Shown piece after piece: positions 43,208 through 51,707 of a stretch of 64,000 nucleotides of DNA; position 1 is the first letter of the stretch; the number at the start of each line of letters is the position of its first letter. The stretch is from the NCBI GenBank assembly GCA_012932865.1, contig SAXG01000031.1, forward strand, positions 310,001 to 374,000, read 5' to 3'. The position numbers and the translations under genes are program-made. The DNA comes from Amylostereum areolatum. Lineage: Eukaryota > Basidiomycota > Agaricomycetes > Russulales > Stereaceae. The notes beneath the pieces were generated by a model, which searched no databases, had not been told where the DNA came from, and was given only the letters and a program-made list of their open reading frames with translations.

Positions 43208-44194
43208 TCAAAAATCCTGCGATTCCAGGATGTCCTTCAACAGCGCTACTGCCTGCTCCTTGCCTTCCGCGTCCAGATCCTTCAGCTGGCGAGTGATCGC
43301 CGCAATGGTTTTGGACAGGTCGGGAGTGGCTTTCGCAGTGGGTGGAGCCATGCTCGTCAGTGGGGGAGGGGCCTTAGATCCAGTCTCCACTGCGCCCACC
43401 CGTCGCGCGCTCGAGTCGCGGTTGGGGCAGTCGCGGGAGACGTGACCGGCCTGTCGACACATGAAGCACCTGCCCTCACGCATCATCTTTGCGTGCTCGT
43501 CGTCTGTCAGCTTTGCAGGGCGGGTCGAGGTGTTGGTGAAGGCGCCGACTCGGCGCGACGAGGAGTTGTTGGCCGAACCGTTCGAGGTGAGCGCGACAGC
43601 CCCCTTAGACTGACTGCTCTTCCTCTCCGGGTTCTCCTCGAGCCATTGGTGGTTGATGCGGCGGGTGCGCTCCTTCCACTCCGCGAAGTCAGTGGGGAAT
43701 GGGTACGACCGGGCCACCTGCTTGCCGAGTTCTCGCTGCAGTCCTTTCTTGAAGAAGTGGATCAGCGCTTCCTCGTCATACTCCGTCATAGTTGCCAGCA
43801 GTTCAAACTCGGTGATGAAGTCAGTGATGTCCCGAGTAGTCATCGTGAGCTCGTTGATCTTACGCTGGGCCTCCATCTTCGGTTTGATGGGTACGAAGTC
43901 CCGACCAAACCTGTCCGAAAGCTCCTTGTAGGTGCTGTAGTGGGGCTTTGGGGGTGTTTTGCCAGAGTCCTCGGCTTCTTCCTTCTTGTCCTCGTCGGCA
44001 AAGAGCTCCATCAGGCTGAGGAGGAGCATCATCTTGGCATCATCTGTAGTGTAAACATCTTTGTTAACACGAAGGAACATGCGGAGCTCTAGGGCAAATC
44101 GGAGGGTGTCGCGTCTGTCGCCCTTGAAGGGCTTCGGCTTGGGGCCGAGCTCGCGCTTAGAGGCGGTCGAGGGTTTGGTTTCTTTGTCGGGCAT
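43208..44194 (-). CDS. gag: Gag of chromovirus B
   Basis: A 328-residue gag starting MPDKETKPS, closely related to the A gag. The CCHC knuckle CFMCRQAGHVSRDC is intact and the C-terminus is again ILESQDF before a TTTTTGA stop, with pol in the -1 frame. Relative to A it lacks 13 residues after SLME, an in-frame deletion within the capsid-like region. The frame is open, so a capsid protein could still be made, but the rest of the element is defective. Confidence 0.9.
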   Translation of the reverse strand: MPDKETKPSTASKRELGPKPKPFKGDRRDTLRFALELRMFLRVNKDVYTTDDAKMMLLLSLMELFADEDKKEEAEDSGKTPPKPHYSTYKELSDRFGRDFVPIKPKMEAQRKINELTMTTRDITDFITEFELLATMTEYDEEALIHFFKKGLQRELGKQVARSYPFPTDFAEWKERTRRINHQWLEENPERKSSQSKGAVALTSNGSANNSSSRRVGAFTNTSTRPAKLTDDEHAKMMREGRCFMCRQAGHVSRDCPNRDSSARRVGAVETGSKAPPPLTSMAPPTAKATPDLSKTIAAITRQLKDLDAEGKEQAVALLKDILESQDF

Positions 44195-44972
44195 TTTGTC
44201 AGCGGGGAGGGCGATGTCGAGGGATCGGGTGAAGGCTGCTTCTTATTGGCGTCGGAGTTCCTTGCGATGTTCTTCAGCTTCGTCAAGCTCGATTTGGACT
44301 TCACGCGCGACTTGGAATTCGAGGGGTGTGATGAGTTCCTGGTTGTGTCTCCAAAACCAGAGATCCTGAACAGGGTTTGCACTAGAGGGTTGCCACTCAA
44401 CTACTGTGCGCCCTGGTGTTCCTTGCTGGTTCCATTGATACGCGTACCACTTCCTGGTGACGCTGTCGAACTTGAATCCTCTGGGGGGGAAGAGGACGGT
44501 AGATCGGTGGGGCGGTGGGGAAGAGGATTCTGGTGGGTCGATGAAGGCGGCAAGGACGTCGGTTGCAAGATCAAAGTCTTCGTCTGTGAGATAGTTGCCT
44601 CCTTGAAAGTACCAGTCTTGTCTGCTTTCTTCGGAGGGATTGTGGGCCCAATGTACTGGTCTCTTGGTGTCTAGGGAGGTGAGGACGGAGTATTCGTACA
44701 GACAATAGTCGCGGAAGATACCCGGGGGGAACGCGGGGGTGGGGGGATGGGTGAAGGTTTGGGAAGCGATGGTTCTAGAAGAAGTCGGCCGCGACGGGGC
44801 GACGACCGAGAAGTTTCTGGGTGAGGTAGCTGGCTTTTACAGCCTGGCGGATCTTGTGTTCGAGGTGACGGTGGCGGAGGGTCTGTTGAAATAAGGCTAA
44901 GCCCTGGCCTGTTGCACACAATCAGAGCTCGGTGATATTCTCTATATCAACTACCAACCTGTTCCCACTATT

Positions 44973-45046
44973 GGACAGGTAGCTCAGTTGGTTAGAGCAC
45001 CCTTCTAGAATATGGGAGGTCCTGGGTTCAATCCCCGGCCAGTCCA
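44973..45046 (+). tRNA. tRNA-like gene in TRIM-2 5' LTR
   Basis: Same 74 nt cloverleaf sequence as at 41189, with consensus A box and near-consensus B box. Confidence 0.7.
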
Positions 45047-45266
45047 CTTTGTGTTTCACTTTATGACTGAAGGTCCCTCTGTGTTTTCAACATGGTAGCA
45101 GCACCCGCCTTCATGATTACTGTTGGGCACAAGTGGCGAGTGCCTAAGATCACATCAGGCCTGGTCTTACGGGGGTGTGTTGAAATAAGGCTAAGCCCTG
45201 GCCTGTTGCACACAATCAGAGCTCGGTGATATTCTCTATATCAACTACCAACCTGTTCCCACTATT

Positions 45267-45340
45267 GGACAGGTAGCTCAGTTGGTTAGAGCACCCTTCT
45301 AGAATATGGGAGGTCCTGGGTTCAATCCCCGGCCAGTCCA
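45267..45340 (+). tRNA. tRNA-like gene in TRIM-2 3' LTR
   Basis: Same 74 nt sequence, second LTR of TRIM-2. Confidence 0.7.
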
Positions 45341-45890
45341 CTTTGTGTTTCACTTTATGACTGAAGGTCCCTCTGTGTTTTCAACAGGGTCTTGCCCTTG
45401 ATAGTGGGACGGAGGACTGGTGGCGGGGTGGATTCCGGTGTGGGGATTGCAAAATTGTAGACGGCAGGGAAGTTGTGTTGGATGATCGATGGAGGTAGAT
45501 GGGTGTTGGAACAGGTGTGCCAGGTGGGGGAGTGAATTGAGAATTCAAACCGGTTCCAATCTACGTCAAAGCACGCAACGACACGAGCGTAGAGGCAGAG
45601 GATTGTCTGCCTACCGTGATCGTGATTCCAGTGCCACTTGTATATGCAGCAATTGACTCCGTGGACCTTCCAGGTATGTTCCCTACAGAGGAGTTCAAGA
45701 GCTCGTATGCAATCGACAGTGGCCACGTTTGCTCGGGGCCAGGGGAACGGGGTGTTGCAATCAGGGTTGAATGCTTGGAGATTGAAGGTGAGAAAGATCG
45801 GTTTGGCGGTGGGTTCCAGGGTGGGGGTTTTTAACGTCGTAGAGATGGCGAGGGAGGTATAGGGGAGAGGGGTGCGAGGTAGGCGTAGGG

Positions 45891-45901
45891 TAGACTGTCC
45901 A
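45891..45901 (-). promoter_or_regulatory. Self-priming PBS of chromovirus B
   Basis: On the minus strand TGGACAGTCTA lies two bases after the 5' LTR. It is the exact complement of TAGACTGTCCA found about 30 bases after the TATA box in the LTRs at 6481-6491 and of the 3' LTR of B. In B's own 5' LTR the matching site has one C-to-T change (near 46041). Confidence 0.75.
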
Positions 45902-45903
45902 GG

Positions 45904-46326
45904 TGTCAGAAACGCAGTTTATGAGACCGATGGAACCGCCTAAGTCGCGACAATGGGAGGAGCAAGAGTGAACAGATGGATTCGAGAGTGTCAGGCCTAG
46001 GGTAGTGCAACGTGTGCTACAGTACCGTATAACGAGATGAACAGTCTAGGGAAAAGGGAAGAGAAACACTGTCCTTATATACAAGTGGGAACGATGGTGC
46101 GATGCAATGCGATAGTGGTGCGAGCGGGGGGAACAATAAGAAAGGAGTCATGGGGCGGAGGACGAAGGTCCGGAGCAATGATGTCATAGATAAGGATGCG
46201 GAACCCCGCTCGGAAGTCCGGGCAATGACGTCGTTGAAGCATGTGATGCAAGGGAAAGTCATGTGCCGTGACACGTCGCGTGTACGAGGTCTGCAAACGA
46301 AGAGAGAAATGGAGCGATCCGTGACA
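45904..46326 (-). repeat. 5' LTR of chromovirus B
   Basis: A 423 bp LTR on the minus strand (plus-strand ends TGTCAGAAACG and CCGTGACA). It carries a TATATAAGG box near 46075. It lies directly against the RNase H remnant of chromovirus C. Confidence 0.9.
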
Positions 46327-46595
46327 GCAACAGGATGAAGGTGACCTCTTGGCTGTGTTGTGAGAGGATGCCTCTGGTTGCAAAGTCCGAGGCATCAAAT
46401 TCTACCAAGTACAGTTTCGACGCGTCAGGGAGAATCAGGACAGGGGATGAGGTGAACACAGCTTTGAGGGCAGCAAAAGTGTTTTGACACTCTACAGTCC
46501 AGTTCCATGGATGGTCCTTTTTGGTCAGTTCAAACAGGGGACATGCAGCCTTGGAGAAGTCCTTGATGAAGCAATGGTAGAAGTTTCCAAACCCA
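46327..46595 (-). pseudogene. pol: Chromovirus C RNase H remnant
   Basis: Reads GFGNFYHCFIKDFS ... VEFDASDFATRGILS, the junction of RT and RNase H. It continues the RT frame that is interrupted by TRIM-3. It ends abruptly at the LTR of element B. Confidence 0.85.
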
Positions 46596-46684
46596 TGTTG
46601 AAATAAGGCTAAGCCCTGGCCTGTTGCACACAATCAGAGCTCGGTGATATTCTCTATATCAACTACCAACCTGTTCCCACTATT

Positions 46685-46758
46685 GGACAGGTAGCTCAGT
46701 TGGTTAGAGCACCCTTCTAGAATATGGGAGGTCCTGGGTTCAATCCCCGGCCAGTCCA
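46685..46758 (+). tRNA. tRNA-like gene in TRIM-3 5' LTR
   Basis: Same 74 nt sequence as at 41189. Confidence 0.7.
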
Positions 46759-46978
46759 CTTTGTGTTTCACTTTATGACTGAAGGTCCCTCTGTGTTTTC
46801 AACATGGTAGCAGCACCCGCCTTCATGATTACTGTTGGGCACAAGTGGCGAGTGCCTAAGATCACATCAGGCCTGGTCTTACGGGGGTGTGTTGAAATAA
46901 GGCTAAGCCCTGGCCTGTTGCACACAATCAGAGCTCGGTGATATTCTCTATATCAACTACCAACCTGTTCCCACTATT

Positions 46979-47052
46979 GGACAGGTAGCTCAGTTGGTTA
47001 GAGCACCCTTCTAGAATATGGGAGGTCCTGGGTTCAATCCCCGGCCAGTCCA
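46979..47052 (+). tRNA. tRNA-like gene in TRIM-3 3' LTR
   Basis: Same 74 nt sequence as at 41189. Confidence 0.7.
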
Positions 47053-48548
47053 CTTTGTGTTTCACTTTATGACTGAAGGTCCCTCTGTGTTTTCAACAAC
47101 CCAAGGAATGACTGGACATCCTTGATGTTACGAGGGGTGGGCCACTCAGTGATGCCCGCTACCTTGACAGGGTCCATAGCAATCTGGTCGTGCAAGATAA
47201 TCAAACCAAGGTACTCAACAGAATCCTGTTTGAAGACACATTTCTCTGGCTTGAGGGAGAGGTCATTGTTCTTCAGCCATTGCAGCACCTGTGTCATCAG
47301 TTCACGGTGAGCTTCGAGTGTCTCTGTGAAGACAAGGATGTTGTCCATGTACATAATAACCTTGCCACTGTCGATGAGATCCTTGAAAAGTTCATTCATC
47401 ATTGCCTGGAACATTGCAGGAGAATTCATAAGGCCAAAGAATATCACCAGGGGTTCGTACAGCCCATGGTTCGTTCTGAAAGCAGCCTTCCACTTGTCTC
47501 CTTCCTTGATATGGACATTGTTGTATCCCCAGCGGACATCCATCTTAGAGAAGACCTTGGCACCTTTGAGTTTGTCAACAAGCTCGGAAATGAGTGGGAG
47601 TGGGTATTCGTTCTTGATAGTGCCTTTATTCAATGCTCGATAGTCCTGTACAGGACGAAGCTTCCCGTCCTTTTTCTTGACAAAGAAGAAGGGACTTGCC
47701 ATGGATGATTTCGACGGGCAAATGTACCCCTTGACGTGTTCATTGAGGAAGCTGTCCAGCTCTTGCTGCTCGGACGGGGTCAAAGGATACACCTTGCAAG
47801 CCTTTAGTTGGAAGCCTGGTTTCAGATCAATAGCATGGTCCCAGGGGCGTCGCTCAGGGAGACGTTCAGACGTAGCTTTGTCAAACACCAACTTGAATGA
47901 GCGATACTGCTCAGGAACTATATCCTCAAATGTTTTTGTCTTGACATCGGCTGCCTGTTCTACAAGCTGTTGCACCTTGGTGAAGGTGGCACATATGGCA
48001 AGGTCGTTGGACTGTTCTTCTTGTGCTAGCTGTTCAAAGGTGACCTCCTTTATGACTTCCGTGGCACGCAGGCCTTCTTGGGTCCAGGAAGCCAGGACAA
48101 TGTCCGACTGCTCGTTGTTATCTTCTGTGAACCACTTTGCACCTGAAGGTGTACGGTGGGGAGAACGAACACAAGCATGATGTACACAGTGGGCAGAGAT
48201 CATGTACTTCATGTTGCTTGGGTGGTTGGTCACAGTGTGGACACGAGGTTCTTTGACTTCAACCTCGTCGGCTTCAACGACGTCAATGGGTGGTTGTGGC
48301 CCAGACCAATGTTCAGGTTTGATGCGAAGCTTCTTGACTGGAGGCTTGTGTGGGACAGAGGTAGGTGGGCAGCGCGTCATGTCGACTTCTTCTCTGTCCC
48401 AGTTGATTTCTGGATTATGCTCCTTCAACCAGTCAGTTCCTAGAATCATGTCGTGATCACCAATGTCTGTGACAAAGAATTTGGCTGTTTCTTCATAATA
48501 CGATTCTGTGGATTGTGCATAGATGCAAACACGCTGGGTAGTCAGATG

Positions 48549-48749
48549 TGTTGAAAACACAGAGGGACCTTCAGTCATAAACAAAGTGGACTGGCCAGTG
48601 ATTGAACCCACGACCTCCCATATTCTAGAAGGGTGCTCTAACCAACTGAGCTACCTATCCGATAGTGGGAACAGGTTGGCAGTTGATATAGAGGATATCA
48701 CTGAGCTCTGATTGTGTGCAACAGGCCAGGGCTTAGCCTTATTTCAACA
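48549..48749 (-). repeat. Solo LTR of the tRNA-bearing TRIM, older copy
   Basis: A 201 bp solo LTR, TGTTGAAAAC...TTTCAACA on plus. It lacks 8 bp (AGTGAAAC region) and has several substitutions. The flanks AGATG and CAATG agree at only three of five positions. It is inserted in the protease region of element C. Confidence 0.85.
48587..48660 (-). tRNA. tRNA-like gene in solo TRIM LTR (diverged)
   Basis: 74 nt, with 5' end GGATAGG and a TGG substitution in the T-loop region relative to the TRIM copies. The A box is intact and the T arm weakened. Confidence 0.5.
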
Positions 48750-49308
48750 CAATGACATACCCATCCCATTATGTTCTCCATCCCATCTACATTGCGGACA
48801 GGGAACAGGCGGTCAAGGATATCTAACGAGAGCCCTTTCTTTTCTGCAAATCTTTGGTTAATGATAATGCCTTCAGCACCGCTATCCAGTAGCGCTTCAG
48901 CGTCGATTTTTCTTCCAGTGACTCGTCCAATCAGTTTGACATCCAGCAATATTGAGGGTGTGTGCCTATTCTTCCAACCTGCTTGAAACTGTCAACAGTC
49001 ACAAAGGACACGCTCCCTGGATTGCATAGATGATAGTATAGAGAAATGATTTGACGATGCCATAGAAAAACCTTTGCCACCCACAGATGACGTGACTGGG
49101 GGGCATTCTAAAAATCCAAACCGCCAGCAAGATCTTTCAACATCACCGCGGCCTCCTCACGCTCCTCCTTGCCTAACTTCTTCATCTTGTTGATCAGGAC
49201 CGACATCTCCTTAACTAGATTTGCATTTGAGGTTGTTGCCGCTTGAGGGGACAAGAAAGCAGGCGCGGAGGGTACTCCTGAGTTTGAGTCAGTTTCCAAT
49301 GCTCCTAC

Positions 49309-49517
49309 TGTTGAAAACACAGAGGGACCTTCAGTCATAAAGTGAAACACAAAGTGGACTGGCCGGGGATTGAACCCAGGACCTCCCATATTCTAGAAGG
49401 GTGCTCTAACCAACTGAGCTACCTGTCCGATAGTGGGAACAGGTTGGTAGTTGGTATAGAGGATATCACCGAGCTCTGATTGTGTGCAACAGGCCAGGGC
49501 TTAGCCTTATTTCAACA
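49309..49517 (-). repeat. Solo LTR of the tRNA-bearing TRIM
   Basis: A 209 bp solo LTR with a perfect 5 bp duplication CCTAC (49304-49308, 49518-49522), inserted in the gag of element C. Confidence 0.92.
49355..49428 (-). tRNA. tRNA-like gene in solo TRIM LTR
   Basis: Minus-strand copy of the 74 nt sequence, with the same loop and the same A and B boxes as in the full TRIMs. Confidence 0.68.
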
Positions 49518-49960
49518 CCTACACGTCTTCCACTGCTCGAGTCCTTGTTTAGGCAGTCGCGCAGCATGTGACCTGGTTGGCGACAGAGGAAACAACTACC
49601 TTCCTTGCACAGGCATTCGCGCTCAAACTGCTTGAAGTCCTTGTCGAACTGGGCGAGGACCTCCTTGAGGGTGAGCCACTTTGCACAAGTGGTCATACCC
49701 GCTGGCTTGTTATCCTTGGCATCGAGGATCTCCTCCTAGCACAGCTCTGCCCATACACCGGAGACTGAGCCTTCCATCAGGGAAAGCATCAGCTGTATCT
49801 GGTCATCGTCGCTTGCGTACTTCTTGCTACTTGCTCTAAGGAACATGCGGACAGCATTTTTGAAGCGACATGACTCTTTGCGATCGCCGGTGAATGGCTT
49901 AGGCTTAATACTTATCTCACTGGTGGAGGGGGTAGGGGTGGTCGAGGCTGGCTGAGACAT

Positions 49961-51158
49961 AGTGGTTGTGGGCAGTTGAAATGGGGGGAGAGGGTTAATA
50001 GGGGCTACAGGGGACTGATGGGGACTTTGAACGGCTAGAGTGCCTAGGTAGAGGGAGGCAGGGGAACTGTGAGCGCATTGCGGAAGGATGCGACACATTC
50101 ATTGTGTGCAAGTGTGATCCTGTAGAATGCTTCTGCAGCGACCTCAAGTCATAGAAGCTGGGATACCACCCTACAACTGCATGTCCGTTCTTCTTGTAGG
50201 TGTACCATTTCTTTGTACACTCGTCGAATCTGATACCGAGGAGAACAGACCAAGTTTGGTCTTATCGCGGTGGAGGTGGAGGGGAGCCTTCTTCTTGAGG
50301 AGCAGTGGTGACTTCTTCTCGCTTGGGAGTCCGGGGTTATAGATGCAGTTGTGCTCCTGCGCCATGATGTTGATATCAATGTAAGTTCCTCGTCGTTGAA
50401 GTACCACTAGGCAGTGACTCTGTTGTCGTGTGTCCAATGTACAATTCGTCGTCCACCAAGGGTGAGGGCGTAGTACTCACCTGGGGTAGCTCCGCGAGTG
50501 AAGCCGGGAGGGAAGTCTGGAGTGGTGGCATGGGGGGAGGATTCGGAAGCGATGGTGGTGTCTAGAAGAAGTCTGCCGCGATGGGGCGACGGCCTAAGAG
50601 GCGAGCAGTGAGGTAGGAGGCTTTGAGAGCTTGGCGGATCTTGTGCTAATGATGACGCTGTTGCAGCTCTTTGCGGCTAGTGACCATTTGACGAAGTGGT
50701 GGTGGCGGAGTAGATTTGGGTGTAGGGAGGGAAAAGTTATAGATGGTGGGGAAGCTTTGATAGACGGGTGATGGTGGCAGATGTGTATTGGAACAGGTGT
50801 GCCAGGTGGGGGAGTGGATGGAGAACTCAAAGCGGTTCTGATCTATATCAAAGCGCACAACAACGCGAGCGTAGAGGCAGAGGATTGTCTGCCTACCGTC
50901 ACCGTGATTCCAGCACCACTCGTAAATGTGGCAGTTGACACTGTGGACTTTCCAGGTGTGCTCTTTGCAGAGGAGCTCGAGGGCGCGTAGGCGATCGACA
51001 GTGACGGCATCTTCTCAAGGCCAAGGGAAGGGAGCATCGTGATTAGAGTTGAAGGTTTGGAGATTGAATGCAATAAAGATTGGTTGATTGAGTGGTTCTA
51101 GGATGGGGAATTTAATGTCGTAAAGACGGCAAGGGATGTGGTGAAGTGGGTGTGGGGG
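49961..51158 (-). pseudogene. Pre-gag region of chromovirus C
   Basis: Homologous to the pre-gag regions of A and B. The pre-gag ORF includes RFEFSIHSPTWHTC (near 50810) and is interrupted by an extra TAG near 50645. It then ends RRPIAADFF with TAG at 50562-50564, matching A and B. A second coding-like stretch (EYYALTLGGRR near 50470) lies in a different frame. Confidence 0.5.
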
Positions 51159-51169
51159 AGATTGTCCTA
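51159..51169 (-). promoter_or_regulatory. Self-priming PBS of chromovirus C
   Basis: Plus-strand AGATTGTCCTA next to the 5' LTR. The LTR motif downstream of its TATA box (about 51299-51308) reads AGATCGTCCT on the minus strand, one mismatch in ten. It differs from the A/B pair at two positions that changed on both sides. Confidence 0.6.
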
Positions 51170-51170
51170 G

Positions 51171-51412
51171 TGTTAGGGATCAGTCCAGCGACTGGCAGAT
51201 CACCCAAGTCACCTAAAGAGAGAGAGAAAAGAGGATGGATTGACAGGAGAGGGTCCAAGTCCAGGCGTAGGGCCGAAGAAGTATATGGAGAATGAAGAGG
51301 ACGATCTAAGAAAAAGGGACACAGAGGAGAGCCTTATATATGTACAGGATCGATGATGCGAGAATGGTGCGAGCAGGAGAGAACAATAAGGAAACGGAAG
51401 GGGGACCCCCAT
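51171..51412 (-). repeat. 5' LTR of chromovirus C
   Basis: About 242 bp; the plus-strand left end is TGTTAGGGATC. A TATATAAGG-type box reads on minus near 51335. The outer end merges with a run of C and host sequence, so the right boundary is approximate. Confidence 0.7.
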
Positions 51413-51707
51413 TTTTCCATTGGTTTGGGCCAAGCGTGGCATGGCGCTGCTTTGTGTTTGAACGGTAGAACTTCCTCCTCCAGTTGATCAATATGAACTG
51501 TTGAACCATCTAGGTAAGTATCCTGATATAAGACAATAACGATGTACTGATGACTTCGTCTGTAAAGGTAAACTCGAGAAGACCATGTTCAAGCGGTTAT
51601 GCATGGGACAGCGTGTTGGTTCCCTTATCCAGGATAGCTCCCTAGGCTAGAAGTTGCAGAGTATCATTCCTGCATATACACAAACATTCAAATCAGATGC
51701 TTGTGGT
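51413..51707 (+). repeat. Inverted duplicate of 61306-61605 (host-like DNA)
   Basis: About 295 bp matching 61306-61605 in opposite orientation with roughly five differences. It contains a spliced-gene-like stretch on plus (after a GTAAGT donor): GKLEKTMFKRLCMGQRV ending in a stop. The function is unknown. Confidence 0.75.

Larger units (their letters stand above)
37607..43211 (-). pseudogene. pol: Pol of chromovirus B, fragmented and deleted
   Basis: Protease (LLDSGAEG near 43000) and RT are intact up to 41608, where a miniature element splits the gene. RT resumes at 41099. A TGA at about 40848 replaces an Arg codon of A. RNase H follows (about 40740-40300). A deletion then joins CKTKD to NQNLEQ near 40205, removing roughly 220 residues: the integrase zinc finger and the first two catalytic Asp. 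A TIR element splits the C-terminus at 38344-40015. The chromodomain remains at about 37810-37960 and the frame ends inside the LTR, as in A. The copy cannot integrate by itself. Confidence 0.9.
44884..45386 (+). mobile_element. TRIM-2: miniature LTR retrotransposon with tRNA-like genes
   Basis: LTR 44884-45092, interior 45093-45177, LTR 45178-45386. The target duplication is GGGTC (44879-44883, 45387-45391). The sequence appears identical to TRIM-1. It splits the pre-gag ORF of chromovirus B. Confidence 0.93.
44195..45840 (-). pseudogene. Pre-gag region of chromovirus B, split by TRIM-2
   Basis: It corresponds to 1-1156 of element A. From the right: the pre-gag ORF (from about 45726, including RFEFSIHSPTWHTC) is cut by TRIM-2, resumes at 44878 and ends RRPVAADFF with TAG at 44775-44777. 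A second coding segment follows down to gag (WYFQGGNYLTDEDF near 44560) but in another frame and with at least one further shift near a G run at about 44484-44489. No domain is recognised. Confidence 0.6.
37253..46326 (-). mobile_element. Chromovirus B, same family as A, with secondary insertions
   Basis: A 5' LTR (45904-46326), self-complementary PBS, pre-gag, gag, pol, PPT and 3' LTR (37253-37674). It is interrupted by a TIR element (38344-40015) and two tRNA-bearing miniature retrotransposons (41100-41602, 44884-45386). The flanks do not match (CTATT at the left, GCAAC at the right), so the two ends probably come from different insertions. Confidence 0.92.
46596..47098 (+). mobile_element. 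TRIM-3: miniature LTR retrotransposon with tRNA-like genes
   Basis: LTR 46596-46804, interior 46805-46889, LTR 46890-47098. The target duplication is ACCCA (46591-46595, 47099-47103). It appears identical to TRIM-1 and TRIM-2. It splits the pol gene of chromovirus C. Confidence 0.93.
47104..48980 (-). pseudogene. pol: Chromovirus C protease-RT, interrupted, with altered YMDD box
   Basis: Protease (LLDSGAEG near 48890) is separated from the rest by a solo TRIM LTR at 48549-48749. The frame then runs from about 48548 to 47104 through the linker and RT. The catalytic box reads YMDN (near 47345) where A and B have YMDD, so the second catalytic Asp is lost and polymerase activity is not expected. 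RT signatures SPFFFVKKKDGKLRPVQDYR and VRWGYNNV are clear. The gene continues beyond TRIM-3 as the RNase H remnant. Confidence 0.88.
49108..49960 (-). pseudogene. gag: Gag of chromovirus C, broken
   Basis: Starts MSQPASTTPT (49960), sharing KPKPF with A and B. A TAG at 49736-49738 ends the N-terminal part, and much of the capsid-like region is missing before the CCHC knuckle CFLCRQPGHMLRDC (near 49575-49616). A solo TRIM LTR (49309-49517) then splits the gene. The C-terminus reads AGGLDF followed by TTTTTAG, so the stop-codon slip context is retained with UAG in place of UGA. Confidence 0.85.
46327..51412 (-). mobile_element. Chromovirus C, decayed, truncated in RNase H
   Basis: Related to A/B but clearly diverged. 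It has a 5' LTR (51171-51412), PBS, pre-gag, gag and pol up to RNase H, where element B abuts. It is interrupted by one full TRIM and two solo TRIM LTRs. The 3' half (integrase, chromodomain, 3' LTR) is absent from the window. Confidence 0.9.
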
